DNA of 30,000 nucleotides from Zygnema cylindricum. Taxonomy: Eukaryota > Streptophyta > Zygnematophyceae > Zygnematales > Zygnemataceae. The stretch lies in the NCBI GenBank assembly GCA_037447655.1, contig JBBHKE010002256.1, positions 1 to 30,000 on the forward strand, given 5' to 3'. Below are positions 7,672-18,104 of this stretch, in pieces; position 1 is the first letter of the stretch, and every line of letters begins with the position of its first letter. The notes beneath the pieces were generated by a model. The model was not told the origin of the DNA, did not search any database, and worked only from the letters and a program-made list of their open reading frames with translations. The translations under genes were made by a program, and so were the position numbers.

Positions 7672-9234
7672 ATGAATTGTCCAGAAAGAAATCGGTGGAA
7701 GACAGCCATTAATGAAGAGATGGCCTCAATTATGGCAGCCGATACTTGGGAGCTGGTGGATTGTCCACCTAACCGAAAACCAATCGGTTGTAAGTGGGTT
7801 TTCAAACTAAAACTGAACCCAGATAACACAATCGAGCGCTACAAGGCCAGATTAGTGGCAAAGGGATTTACACAAAAGGAAGGAATTGACTACGAGGAAA
7901 CCTTTGCCCCGGTGGTCAGATTTCCCTCCGTCCGCATACTTCTCAGTTTAGCAGCGGCGGAAGACATGGAAGTGCACCAGATGGACATCAAAACAACCTT
8001 TTTGCATGGAGAATTGGAAGAGGAGATCTTCATGCGACAACCCGAAGGGTTTGTGGAAGAAGGAGAGGAGAGTAAGGTATGCCGGCTGATTAAATCTCTT
8101 TATGGTTTGAAACAGGCGCCCCGACAGTGGAATAAGAAGCTTGATGAGTTTCTTACCGGTCTAGGATATATTCGGATCAGCTCAGATCACTCAATCTATG
8201 TTTTCGAAGATGAGGAAGGTTTTATATTTATTGCAATTTATGTTGATGATTTGCTTGTTTTAAGTAAATCAATGGAAAAAATTAATAAACTGAAAACCGA
8301 TCTTAAGGGGAGATTTGAAATGAAGGATATGGGAGAAGCAAAATATATTTTGGGAATTCAAGTAGAGAGAGACCGAAAAAGAAAAATTATAAGATTGACT
8401 CAAAAGGAAGCAATAGGAAACATGCTTGAAAAATTTCAAATGGATAAAGCTAATAGTTGCACAACTCCAATGGAATTGAAGAAGGGAAGTGAGGGGAGTG
8501 AGGAAGAAGGAGTCATAGTCTTAGACGAGGAATTATCTCCTGAAGAACAGAAGTTCATGCAGACTATTCCTTACAGGCAAGTAGTGGGAAGTCTAATCTA
8601 TTTTATGAATTGGAACCGGCCGGATTTAGCTGCAGCTGTAGGAGTGCTGAGTAGAAGTCTAAATGCTCCCACTAAGAAGGATTGGGAGGCAGCTAAGAGA
8701 GTCCTTAGATACTTGGTAGGAACTAGAGATCTATGGTTGCATTTGGGTGGGGAGAATACTGACATCACTACTTGGAGTGATGCCAGTTATGGTGATGCTC
8801 CGATGAGGAGATGTACTTCTGGATATGTATTATATGTGGGTGATGGGGCTTGCTGTTGGAGTAGCAAACAGCAAAAGGTTATTGCTCAGTCCACCATGGA
8901 GGCTGAGTATATGGCCTCTTGCTCTGCTGTAAAAGAATTGATGTGGGTCAAGTCTTTGCTTGGTGAGCTTGGTCACCTTAAGAGTGGTGTGCAGAAAATA
9001 TTTTGTGATAATCAGGCAGCAATCGCTATTTCTGCCAATCCTAAACACCATTTTAAAGCCAAACACATGGACATCAGACTCAGCTTTGTTAGAGAGAAAG
9101 TAGAAAACAAAATAATCAGTTTAGAGTACAGACCAGATAGTGAGATGGTAGCAGATATGATGACCAAACCTGTGCCTTCCCCTAAGCTAATTTTTTGCAG
9201 GGAGAAGTGTGGTCTGAAATTCAAGATTGACTAG
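7672..9234 (+). CDS. Element B reverse transcriptase-RNase H (second part of gag-pol)
   Basis: This 520-residue frame continues pol in a different frame from the first part. It has no natural start: the reading is open from 7612, just after TAG 7609-7611, and Met at 7672 is only the first ATG. The RT begins with the copia block WELVDCPPNRKPIGCKWVFK, has a first catalytic Asp in QMDIKTTFLHGE, the LYGLKQAPRQW block, and YVDD with D192-D193 (codons at 8245-8250). RNase H follows with TWSDASYG, MEAEYMAS, CDNQAAIA and HMDIRLSFVREK. It ends 13 bases before the 3' LTR. Together the two frames cover a complete copia polyprotein of about 1,430-1,450 residues, so only two small lesions separate this copy from being full-length. 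Confidence 0.95.
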   Translation: MNCPERNRWKTAINEEMASIMAADTWELVDCPPNRKPIGCKWVFKLKLNPDNTIERYKARLVAKGFTQKEGIDYEETFAPVVRFPSVRILLSLAAAEDMEVHQMDIKTTFLHGELEEEIFMRQPEGFVEEGEESKVCRLIKSLYGLKQAPRQWNKKLDEFLTGLGYIRISSDHSIYVFEDEEGFIFIAIYVDDLLVLSKSMEKINKLKTDLKGRFEMKDMGEAKYILGIQVERDRKRKIIRLTQKEAIGNMLEKFQMDKANSCTTPMELKKGSEGSEEEGVIVLDEELSPEEQKFMQTIPYRQVVGSLIYFMNWNRPDLAAAVGVLSRSLNAPTKKDWEAAKRVLRYLVGTRDLWLHLGGENTDITTWSDASYGDAPMRRCTSGYVLYVGDGACCWSSKQQKVIAQSTMEAEYMASCSAVKELMWVKSLLGELGHLKSGVQKIFCDNQAAIAISANPKHHFKAKHMDIRLSFVREKVENKIISLEYRPDSEMVADMMTKPVPSPKLIFCREKCGLKFKID

Positions 9235-9235
9235 A

Positions 9236-9247
9236 AAATAAGGGGAG
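9236..9247 (+). other. Element B polypurine tract
   Basis: AAATAAGGGGAG ends exactly at the 3' LTR. The same AGGGGAG end precedes the LTRs of A, C and D, marking the plus-strand primer. Confidence 0.85.
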
Positions 9248-10295
9248 TGTAGAAACTAATGGTTTTATTAGTATTTTCTAGGTCTGAAAAGAAATATAGA
9301 AGTCGAGGCAGTCTATCTCTAACTTCTCTCTCCAACTCTCAAACTTGTCGCAGTCACTGAGAAATTGGAGAGGAAGCTAGAGCCATGGCTACCTTGGCTA
9401 TCCTGAGGTTTACGGGAATTTTATATTAGGGTTTATATATTTAATTAAAATGTATGTGCCGGCGGCAAGATTTGATCCTTGTACCTGCCGGCCGGCAGAC
9501 ACAATGTAGCCGGTAGCCCTAGCCGTTTCATCTAGCGGTAGTGTTACCTAGCATATAGTTTGATAATTATTTATATATGTATACAAGCGATAAACCATTT
9601 AACTAGAATTAATTACGGGATACATAGATCCAGTAATATGTAATGTACGACTTACGGTACGGACATAAATCAGTACCGCGCATTTGTTTCGTAAATGAAA
9701 CAAATACCGCGCATGTATTATTACGGCTACGATTAAAGCCGAATTTAATCGGACGGCCGGGATTAGCGCCGAGATCGCGGAGGAAGATTTCGGCGGTTTC
9801 TGGCCATCGCCACATCGGATGACGCGTGGCAAAATTCCGTTGGATTGTGGAAACTCCGGAGATTATGGCACCGAATCCGGATTTGACATGTGTCGACATT
9901 TTGGCCATGTCGTACAATGTCCGTACATAAAGTACACCGGCAGCTATACTTTTGCGTACGGAACTCAATTCTGATTGGTTCCGTACATCAGTAGATAGAG
10001 TCTGTGAGAGAGATAAGACTTAGAAAAATTAGAAGATAGGACCCTCTCTCCCAGAGAGCTTCTGTACAAAAGGTCAACTTTGACCCTCCATAACTTACTG
10101 CTCAGGGGAGCAAATTCAGAGATTCTTTTTGCTATCGACTCAAGGGAGTCTTGTCTTCACAGGGGTGAAGTTGGTCAGAGTTTTTGTCTGCCAGGGTGGC
10201 AGTTATTTTTGCTTAAACACAAATGGGTCAGGATTATCCTAGAGGCTTCTTGGAAGCTGTCCACTCTGAGGACTTATGGAGGTCTCAGAGTTTCA
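9248..10295 (+). repeat. Element B 3' LTR
   Basis: This is the 1048-bp copy of the 5' LTR. Differences seen are two 1-base deletions (near 9717 and 9757), two substitutions near 9930-9947, one in the GACTC hairpin loop near 10142, and two near 10223-10228. Its internal ATG at 10276 is out of frame with the protease of A, but an earlier ATG at 10223 is in frame with it. Confidence 0.97.
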
Positions 10296-11890
10296 AAGCT
10301 CCACAGGAAGGATGGATCATCGACTCAGGTGCATCCATGCATATGTGTCGTGATAAAGAAATCTTCACTAAACTAAGAAAGATCCCTACTGTAGACATAG
10401 AGTATGGGGATGGGAGAGTGGTTACTACAGATGTAGTGGGATCAGTAGATGTGAATGTCTTAGTGGATGGTAAGACTTCTATACTTACATTCACAGATGT
10501 ACTCTACATTCCTCAGCTGAGTAAAAATCTTGTCTCTACGTCTGTGTTAGATGACAAAGAGTTTGATACCTTTACTAGAAAGGGAGTCTTTACAGCTAAG
10601 TATGGGGAGAAGTTTACTTCACGGCAAATAAGGGTAGCCAAGGAATGTTTAGGCTTAACTTGAGTAATGAAAAGAAAAATGCTTATTATGTTGGTGTTCC
10701 TAAGTTGATGATTTCGCATAAGCGATTGGGGCATGTGCATTTTGATAGGTTGAGGGAAATGAAAAAGCTAGGGGTAGTAGAAGGCATTCAGTTTGGGGAT
10801 AATGAAATGATGAATGATTGTAGTGGATGTGCTCAAGGTAAGGCTCACAGACTTCCCTTTCCCAAAGCCGCCACATATAGAGGTGAGAAAGTGTTAGATT
10901 TGGTCTACACAGATATTTGGGGACCTGCAAAGGTACCTTCGGTTGGAGGAAAGAGGTTTATGATGACAATAACCAATGATTGGTCTAGATACTCTAGAGT
11001 CTACTTTCTGAAAAATAAGCCTGAAGCATCAACTTACTTCAAAAGATATAAAGCCAGGAGTGAGAAGTTGCATGAAACCCCCATTAAGAGGATAAGGAGT
11101 GATAATGGGGGGGAATATACCTCTAACTAGTTTGAGGACTATCTGAGAGATGAGGGAATGCAACACCAAAAAAATGTACCATATAACCCAAAACAAAATG
11201 GGGTAGGTGAGAGGTTGAATAGAACAGTAGGAGATAGTGCATGCAGCATGTTGGCAGACAAGAAAATAGGAAAGAGATTTTGGGCAGAGGTAATGAATTG
11301 TGCCAACTATATTAAGAATAGAGTCCTTACCTCAGTTGTAGAGGGAGTGACACCTTATGAGAGATGGGTTGGAAGGAAACCAGATATCTCACACCTTAAA
11401 GTGTTCGGTAGCTAAGTCTACAGTCTTGACACGGATAAGAAAAAACTGGAAACTAGATGTTAAGGGAAAACTTGGATACTTTGTGGGATATGATGAGGAT
11501 GTTAAGGGATATAGAGTCTATGACTTAGCAAAGAAAGATATCATTGTGGTCAAACACTTAGTTGTCATGGATGAAGGGAAGTCGTTTGACCCCTTCAAAT
11601 ATACAAAGAAGATAAGAATCAGATTTGAGTCCGAAAGTGAGGAGAACTCGATCGTTCCCGAAAGGGCCATGAGTGAAACCGTGATTGCAAATTCAGGGGA
11701 GATCCAAGATACAGGAGACTCACCGGAAACCTCACATACTCTTATGGACTTCGAGGAGGTAGAAGAAGCGGGACAAGAATCGGCTTCCATGGACAAGGGA
11801 GCCGATAAGACAGTGAGAAGAAATCCAAGACTTCCATCCATTCCAGCTTCGGAGTTTGAGGGAGGAAGGAGGAGCAGCAAAAGGATATAG
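10296..11890 (+). pseudogene. Element A protease and integrase (broken)
   Basis: The reading resumes after the AAGCT duplication with the protease: APQEGWIIDSGASMHMC, active site DSGAS at 10322-10336. A frameshift near 10605 precedes the integrase zinc site (HKRLGH at about 10717, CSGC at 10819-10830). The DDE triad is still readable: Asp codon 10912, Asp codon 11101 (SDNGGEY) and Glu codon 11209 (NGVGERLNR). In-frame stops lie at 11128-11130 (CAG to TAG by comparison with B), 11413-11415 (CAA to TAA) and 11888-11890 (TAG), and there is a frameshift near 11420-11440. The copy cannot make a functional integrase. Confidence 0.92.
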
Positions 11891-13530
11891 GAAAAACAAG
11901 CTGCTTATAAGGTAACTAAGCTATGTCACCCAGATGAGCCTCAGTCTTACTCGGAGGCAGTGAATAGTCCAGAGAAAGAGAGATGGATTAGAGCCATAAA
12001 TGATGAGATGGCTTCTATCATGGAAGCAAATACTTGGGAATTAGCGGATTGTCCTCTAGACAGAAAACCTATTGGGTGTAAATGGGTATTTAAACTAAAA
12101 CTGAAGCCACATAATACCATCGAGAGGTATAAGGCTCGATTGGTAGCAAAAGGGTTCACTCAAAAAGAGGGGATTGACTTAGAGGAGACCTTTGCTCTAG
12201 TTGTTCGGTTCCCCTCAGTAAGGATACTCCTCAGTCTGGCAACAGCGAAAGACATGGAAATCCACTAGATGGACATTAAGACAGCTTTTCTTAATGGTGA
12301 GTTAGAGGAAGAAATTTTCATGAGGCAACCTGAGGGGTTCGTGGAAGAAGGAGAAGAGAGCAAAGTCTGCAGGCTCATAAAATCCTTATATAGACTAAAG
12401 CAGGTTCCCCGACAGTGGAATAAGAAACTAGATGAGTTTCTCACCGATCTGGGATATATCCGGATCAGCTCTAACCATTCTATCTATATGTTTGAAGATG
12501 AGAATGGTGTCATTTTTATTGCAATTTATGTGGATGATCTGCTTGTGTTGAGTAAGTCTTTGGAGAAGATCAATAGGTTGAAGAAAAATCTTAGGGGCAG
12601 ATTTGATATGAAGGATTTAGGGGAGGCAAAATATATTTTGGGGATCCAAATGGAGAGAGACAGGGGGAAGAAGATTATCAGACTTACTCAGAAAGAAGCA
12701 ATAGGTAATATGCTTGAGAAATTCCAGATGGAAAATGCTAACAGTTGTACCACTCCCATGGACTTGAAAAAAGTAAGTGATGGGAGTGTAGAAGGAGGAG
12801 TGATGATCTTAGATGAACAGATGAGTCTACAGGAGAGAGAGTTTATGAAGTCTATCCCTTATAGACAAGTCGTATGAAGTTTAATCTACTTTTTGAACTG
12901 TACCAGGCCAGACATAGCGGCAGCAGTTGGAGTACTCAGTAGGAGTCTTAATGATCTTAGAAAGAGAGACTGAGAGGCAGCCAAGAGAGTCATGAGATAT
13001 CTGGTAGGAACCAGAGAATTATGGTTGCATTTGGGAGGGGAGCACACTGATATCACCACTTGGAGTGATGCCAGTTATGGGGATGCACCTATGAGAAGAT
13101 GCACTTCTGGATATGTTTTGTATGTGGGGGAAGGTGCTTGCTGTTGGAGCAGTGAGCAATAAAAACTGGTTGCTCAGTCTACTATGGAGGTTGAGTATAT
13201 GGCGTCTTGTTCTGCTGTAAAAGAACTAATGTGGGTGAAATTATTATTGCAAGAACTGGGATATATGAAAGTGGGAGTGAATGAAATCTTTTGCGATAAT
13301 CAAGCTGCAATCGCAATCGCAGCCAATCCAAAACACCATTTCAAAGCAAAACATATGGACATAAGATTAAGCTTCGTAAGAGAAAAAGTTGAAAATAAAA
13401 TTTTAAATCTTGTGTATAGACCTGATGAAGAAATGGTGGCTGACATGATGACCAAACCAGTGCCCTCTCCTAAATGAAAATATTGTCAGGAAAAATGCAG
13501 GTTGAAAGAAAAAATTAAAATTAGACTAGA
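11891..13530 (+). pseudogene. Element A reverse transcriptase and RNase H (broken)
   Basis: The copia RT is easily followed: WELADCPLDRKPIGCKWVFK near 12030, MDIKTAFLNGE near 12270, YVDD at 12527-12538 and TQKEAIGNMLEKFQ near 12690. RNase H follows with TTWSDASYG, MEVEYMAS (one residue unlike the usual MEAEYMAS), CDNQAAIA and HMDIRLSFVREK, ending near 13477. Nonsense codons are at 12266-12268, 12875-12877, 12971-12973, 13160-13162 and 13475-13477. Most match single C-to-T or G-to-A changes from the B sequence. LYRLKQVPRQW replaces the conserved LYGLKQAPRQW, another mark of decay. Confidence 0.93.
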
Positions 13531-13542
13531 AAATAAGGGGAG
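13531..13542 (+). other. Element A polypurine tract
   Basis: AAATAAGGGGAG directly before the 3' LTR, the same as in element B. Confidence 0.85.
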
Positions 13543-14576
13543 TGTTGAAATTGATAGATTTCTAGAGTATTTTCTAGGTTTAATATGTTAGTATAAAAAG
13601 AAAAAGGACAGACAGCCTGCCTCCACCTCCTCTCTCTACCCCCCATACTTGTTTTAGTCACTGAAAGATAGAGAGGGTGGTTGATCCATGGCTGCCCTAG
13701 TCCAACAGGCAGTTATTTTTAGTAGGTTACTCTAAAAATATACATGACGCACCCGGGATTTGATCCCGGTACCTACCGGTCGTCAGGTTGACCGACAACG
13801 GTCAGTTTTATCCTATTATACTAGGACCAATGCTAAATGCTATAGTATGTGATAGATATATATACATTTAGAAATGAACAAATTCATTTAACTAAAACTG
13901 GATACAGCGTGCATAGATACAATTTTATTAAAATACGAAGTACGACATCATTTCAAAAACGAATACCACGCATGTTTTTGGCAACAAAACAAATATCCCG
14001 CAAGTATTTATAACGGCTACGATTGCGTCTCATTGCGAATCCAACGGCGCACATCATCGCCGAAATACCGGAGTGGTCACCTTGGCGTTTTGTGACGTGG
14101 CATGACCTGGAGCCACGTGGAGAGATGACATTCGGTCATAGGAATTCCGAGGAATGTACGGACAAGTAAAAAGCAAACACGCGTCCGCTTAATAGCCTTG
14201 TCGTACATAGGCCGTACAAAAGGTACACCGGCAGTAGTACTTTTTGGTACAATATAGTAATCTGATTGGTCTGTACTTCAGTAGATAGAAGTTATTAGAG
14301 GGAATCAGGACTTAGAAAACTTTGGTAGGTAGTCACCTCTCCCTTTGAGAGTTTGTACAAATTGGCAATTTTACTGCCTCATAACTTATCGCGTGGTTGG
14401 GCGTTTTCAGAGATTATTTTTCCTACGGACTCAAGGGAGTCCAGGCTGCACAGGGTTGCATACAGATTGCCAGCCTGATTACTTGGGCAGCAGTGGGTGT
14501 GGCTTAAAGTGGGCTAGTTAATAACTATCTAGAGGCTTCCTGTATTCTGTAGTCCAATGGAGGACACAAAATTGCA
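13543..14576 (+). repeat. Element A 3' LTR
   Basis: The 1034-bp LTR has TG...CA ends and is followed by the TATTA duplication. The T-arm-like hairpin is at 13745-13785 and AGGG/AAGG-loop hairpins are at 14427-14460. The gag ATG copy at 14557 reads out of the LTR into element D. Confidence 0.95.
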
Positions 14577-14607
14577 TATTACCTATTGCTTCCTTCTGAG
14601 TAAGTCT
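14577..14607 (-). pseudogene. Element C RT scrap between insertions A and D
   Basis: On the minus strand these 31 bases read LTQKEAIGN, which is exactly the RT block that precedes MLEKFQ at 1710 on the other side of element A. The piece is bounded by the TATTA duplication and, at 14603-14607, by AGTCT, the likely target duplication of D. Confidence 0.85.
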
Positions 14608-15447
14608 TGTTTTTCTGAGACAACAGCCGGAACCGAAGACGATGAGGATGGCGGTGTAGTCATCTCGGAACCAAACCAAGCAAGAAACTTTCACAAAAAC
14701 TGGTCTGAAAAACAGCAACTTCAACAGTTGATAAAACCCAATCCAGAGACAATATATCTCTGAAAATCTACCACAGTGTTGATAATATTAGGATAAACAT
14801 ACACACAAAATTACAAGTAATTCTGCCAACAGATCTGTGAGATATTCACAGATGAAAATGCCAAAAACAGGTTGTACAGTTTTTGACTACAAAATGTTCA
14901 TACCTTCAAAGTTATCTAAGTCCTACTAATATACACCGAAGCCTATGCTGCTGAAAGTACGGAGGCATACCAGCCGTAAAATAAATACCTGCGGCTCAAA
15001 CCGAACAAGGTACGTCAAACAAAAAGATTCCTTTACTAATCAACTAACCACACAAAGACAAAAATCTACTTAACTAGATATTTACAAAGGAGTAGGATTC
15101 TATATGCCACGTCATTTGTCGTGTATGTGGCTCACACGGACCAGCATTTGTCGGCGGTCTCCCTCAGCCGCGTACATATCACATTCGGCACCGTAGACTG
15201 ATCTCCATGTGCCATTTTGTCCTCAAGTGTATCTATGCACAAACAATCGGATATTCTGGAGTGTCCTCTTTCTTGTAGTGACTTGTGTCTCGGGAGTGTA
15301 TACAAAGCTGTACTCCCTACCGATCTAGTGGAACATCAATTCTGGTGTGTGATGAAACGAACTTACAACCACACATATGCTAATTTGTGAAACTCTCTCT
15401 CCCTCACACTCGAGGCATAGAGAGGACTAAAGCTTTCCAAAACAACA
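14608..15447 (-). repeat. Element D 3' LTR (distinct copia family)
   Basis: Read leftward, this 840-bp LTR starts TGTTGTTTTGGAAAGC at 15447 after the tract CTTTAGGGGAG and ends GAAAAACA at 14608. It has little similarity to the A, B and C LTRs. Near its end, an ATG at 14663 opens a frame (MTTPPSSSSSVPAVVSEK plus CA) that reaches the LTR boundary in the same phase as the gag starts of A, B and C. The only flank available is AGTCT at 14603-14607; the other end of D has been deleted. Confidence 0.82.
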
Positions 15448-16552
15448 CTCCCCTAAAGCTTTAGACTCTTCTAGCCACTTAAGCCACATGCCTCTCTGCA
15501 AAACTTTAATTTAGGTGCAGGCAAAGGTTTAGTCATCATGTCAGCAACCATCTCCTCATCTGGTAAATAACTGAGTTTCAGAACTCTTCCCATAACCTTC
15601 TCTCTCACAAAGTGTAGCTTGATATCAATGTGTTTGCTCTTAAAGTGATGGCTAGGGTTAGATGCAATACCAATGGCAGCCTGATTGTCACACCACACTA
15701 CTTGAGGTCCAGATTGCATAAACAAAAGCTCTTGAACGAGAGACTTTACCCAAAGTAACTCTTTGACGGCTGCGCTAGCCGCCATGTACTCAGCCTCCAT
15801 AGTAGACTGAGCTGTCACCTTCTGAAGTTTGTTGCTCCAGCAGCATGTCCCACTTCCAATCTTCAGAATGTATCCACTAGTAGAGCGTCGGCTTGGCATA
15901 TCTCCATAGCTCGCATCGCTCCATGTCTGAATTTTTACTTCCTCTCCACCGAGAGAGAGTCGGAGGTTTCGAGTTCCTGCAAGGTATCGAAGAACTCTCT
16001 TTGCTGCCTCTCAGTCTGACTTCTTTGGATTTTGCAAACTTCGGCTTAAGGCTCCAACAGCTGCTGCAATATCCGGACGGGTACAGTTCATGAAGTAGAT
16101 GAGGCTTCCGAGGATCTGCTTGTAAGGAATGGAGGACATAAAATCTGCCTCCCTGACTCCAAAGAGTCATCAATCACAACCCCACCATGTGATTCTTTCC
16201 CTTTTATTTTCTGTCTGAACTCCATGGGAGTAGCACTTCCCTTTGCCTCTGACATGCCGAACCTTTCAAGCATGTTTCCAATGGCTTCTTTTTGTGTCAA
16301 ATAAATTAGTCTTTGTTTTCTATCCCTTTCTACTTGAATTCCCAAAATATACTTAGCCTCCCCTAAATCTTTCATTTCGAACCAAGAATTTAGAGCTGTT
16401 TTTATTTTGTTAATTTCATTAATGGATTTGCTTAGCAACAACAAATCATCAACATAAACAGCAATATATATCACTCCATCTTCCCCTTCCATTACATAAA
16501 CTGAATGATCTGAACTGATTCTAGTTAAACCAAGATTTGTCAAAAATTCATC
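15448..16552 (-). pseudogene. Element D reverse transcriptase (3' part) and RNase H, frameshifted
   Basis: Read leftward, the RT starts abruptly at the equivalent of DEFLTNLG near 16551 and has YVDDLL (around 16445), DLGEAKYILGIQVERDRK and LTQKEAIGNMLERF. A frameshift lies near 16150-16175, with the next part (16173-15877) in another frame and a stop near 16010. RNase H (15899-15471) is well kept: RRSTSGYILKIGSGTCCWSN, MEAEYMAA, CDNQAAIGIASNPSHHF, MMTKPLPAPKLKFC. Family-specific residues (RSTSGYILKIG, SEAKGSATPMEF) separate it from A, B and C. Everything upstream (gag, protease, integrase, first RT half, 5' LTR) is missing. Confidence 0.9.
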
Positions 16553-18104
16553 CCCAACCGCTTATGCCAAATCATCAACTTAGGACACCAACATAATAAG
16601 CATTCTTCTTTTCATTACTCAGGTTAAGCCTAAACATTCTTTGGCTACCCTTATCTGCCGTGAAGTAAACTTCATCCCCATACTTAGCTGTAAAGACTCC
16701 CTTTCTAGTGAAGGTATCAAACTCTTTGTCATCTAACACAGACGTAGAGACAAGATTTTTACTCAGCTGAGGAATGTAGAGTACATCTGAGAATGTAAGT
16801 ATAGAATTCTTACCCTCCACTAAGACTTTCAGGTCTACTGATCCCACTAGATCTGTAGTAACCACTCTCCCATCCCCATACTCTATCTCTACAGTAGGGA
16901 TCTTTCTTAGCTTAGTGAAGAGTTCTTTATCACGACACATATGCATGGATGCACCTGAGTCGATAATCCATCCTTCCTGTGGAGCTTCCCAAATTGCTCC
17001 AAGGGCACACTTTTGTCTCCGAGGGATCTCCTTCTCCTCCAGACTCTCGTCAAGAATAAGCTCCCCATCCTCTTCAGAGGAATCATCCTCGGTTTCTCCT
17101 GTCACTTTTGTAACACAAGTGCCTTTTTCTTCCCTCCGGAAGAACCCCCTCCATGGTTCTCTTGGAGCCTCAGCTCCGACAGCTTGACACAATCTGCGAT
17201 AAAGTGTCCTGACTTTTTGCAAAAATGACAAAGACCCTTTAGGGGCCTCGGTCCCCAAGAATGATCTCTTTCCTCTTTGTAAGGTTTCTTCGAGTCCTTC
17301 CCCCATCGGTCCCCTCCTGCTGCTAGAGCTTTAATGATATTTCCTCCTCTCCTAATCTCCATTGTGTTTTTTCTTGCACAAGTATCATCTTGACCACTGT
17401 GTTCCCATTTCCATGAACTATCAGGCATTTCATGTACTCGGTACACTATGTTCTCGAACTCATCTGGTAACTTTATGATAAGGGTGTTAACTTTTATTTT
17501 CATTGTATTGTCCACCCGACACTTTCCATCTTCATATACAAACAAGAAAGATCATTACAGTAATCTAACATCTTTCCTCATTTGTAAGTGTAACTCACTA
17601 GCTTTTGCTCAGCCAACAGGAACTCCTGAATAGTTCCAGCTCTATAAATCTCCACCAAACTCACCCACAACTCCTCAACCTTGTAAATGTGAAGATGAGG
17701 GGTGGCCAAAGCTTGAGTGAGGTGCCTCACAATGAAGTTCTTGGCAGCCATGTTTACATCCTCCCACATTTGAGTATTATTCTCCGCGGTCTTCACGGTC
17801 GCCGCTCCCGGTAGTGTGGCAATAAGAGTGAGGGGTGTCTTCTTCCCTTTCCATTTTTTGGACACACTGTTGTCCCCATCATCTGCCTCCTCCGCTGAGG
17901 CAGTCGTTGCTGTAGGAAACCTTACTCCTCCAAATCTGGTGGAGTTCCCAAAGGTGGACGTTTCACTTGTCCACTGACGACACCCCAGTATCGTTTTTCG
18001 CACAAAGCTCCCATCATCATGGCTTCCCAATAGATGAACCGAGAAACATTGAAGGTAGGCACCCTAGAGGGTGGGCCCATAACGTGAAACTTTGTGTCCT
18101 CCAT
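16553..18104 (-). pseudogene. Element C gag and protease (broken)
   Basis: Read leftward, gag opens at ATG 18104 inside the 5' LTR (MEDTKFHVMGPPSRVP), with frame breaks near 17930, 17550 and 17200. The CCHC knuckle CHFCKKSGHFIADC lies around 17190-17230, then an acidic linker and protease with DSGASMHM near 16945-16961. After the pre-integrase segment (NEKKNAYYVGV) a 1-base deletion shifts the frame, the MIWHKRLG block follows out of frame, and the sequence then jumps at about 16552 to element D RT. Integrase and the first half of RT are absent. Domain order and sequence are closest to element A. Confidence 0.9.
18070..18084 (-). other. Element C primer-binding site (half-tRNA type, initiator tRNA-Met)
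   Basis: On the minus strand, CGTTATGGGCCCACC follows the LTR end at 18085. It matches the initiator tRNA-Met anticodon stem-loop complement at 14 of 15 bases, with the first base changed. Confidence 0.75.

Larger units (their letters stand above)
3847..10295 (+). mobile_element. Element B: nearly intact young Ty1/copia retrotransposon
   Basis: The 6449-bp element has 1050-bp and 1048-bp LTRs starting TGTAGAAACTAATGG and ending GAGTTTCA, flanked by the duplication AAGCT at 3842-3846 and 10296-10300. I count five substitutions and two single-base indels between the LTRs (about 0.5%), which indicates a recent insertion. It lies between gag and protease of element A. Its coding region has one frameshift and one nonsense codon, both near 7500-7611. 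The host copy of A reads on across the insertion once B and one AAGCT are ignored. Confidence 0.97.
1711..14576 (+). mobile_element. Element A: Ty1/copia retrotransposon, degenerate, split by element B
   Basis: Both LTRs begin TGTTGAAATT and end TTGCA, and TATTA is duplicated at 1706-1710 and 14577-14581. These are clean marks of a single integration into element C. Without element B and its duplication the length is about 6.4 kb, the same as B. The domain order is gag, protease, integrase, RT, RNase H, which is diagnostic for copia. The LTRs differ at about 55 of 1035 positions by eye, so it is much older than B. Its coding region carries many stops and frameshifts. Confidence 0.95.

Noticed and set aside
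7495-7672. Programmed ribosomal frameshift or readthrough between the two parts of B pol
   Set aside because: Copia elements normally use one gag-pol frame. The break needs both a frameshift and a stop and lies between integrase and RT rather than after gag. Damage is simpler, though the idea is kept as a low-weight check.
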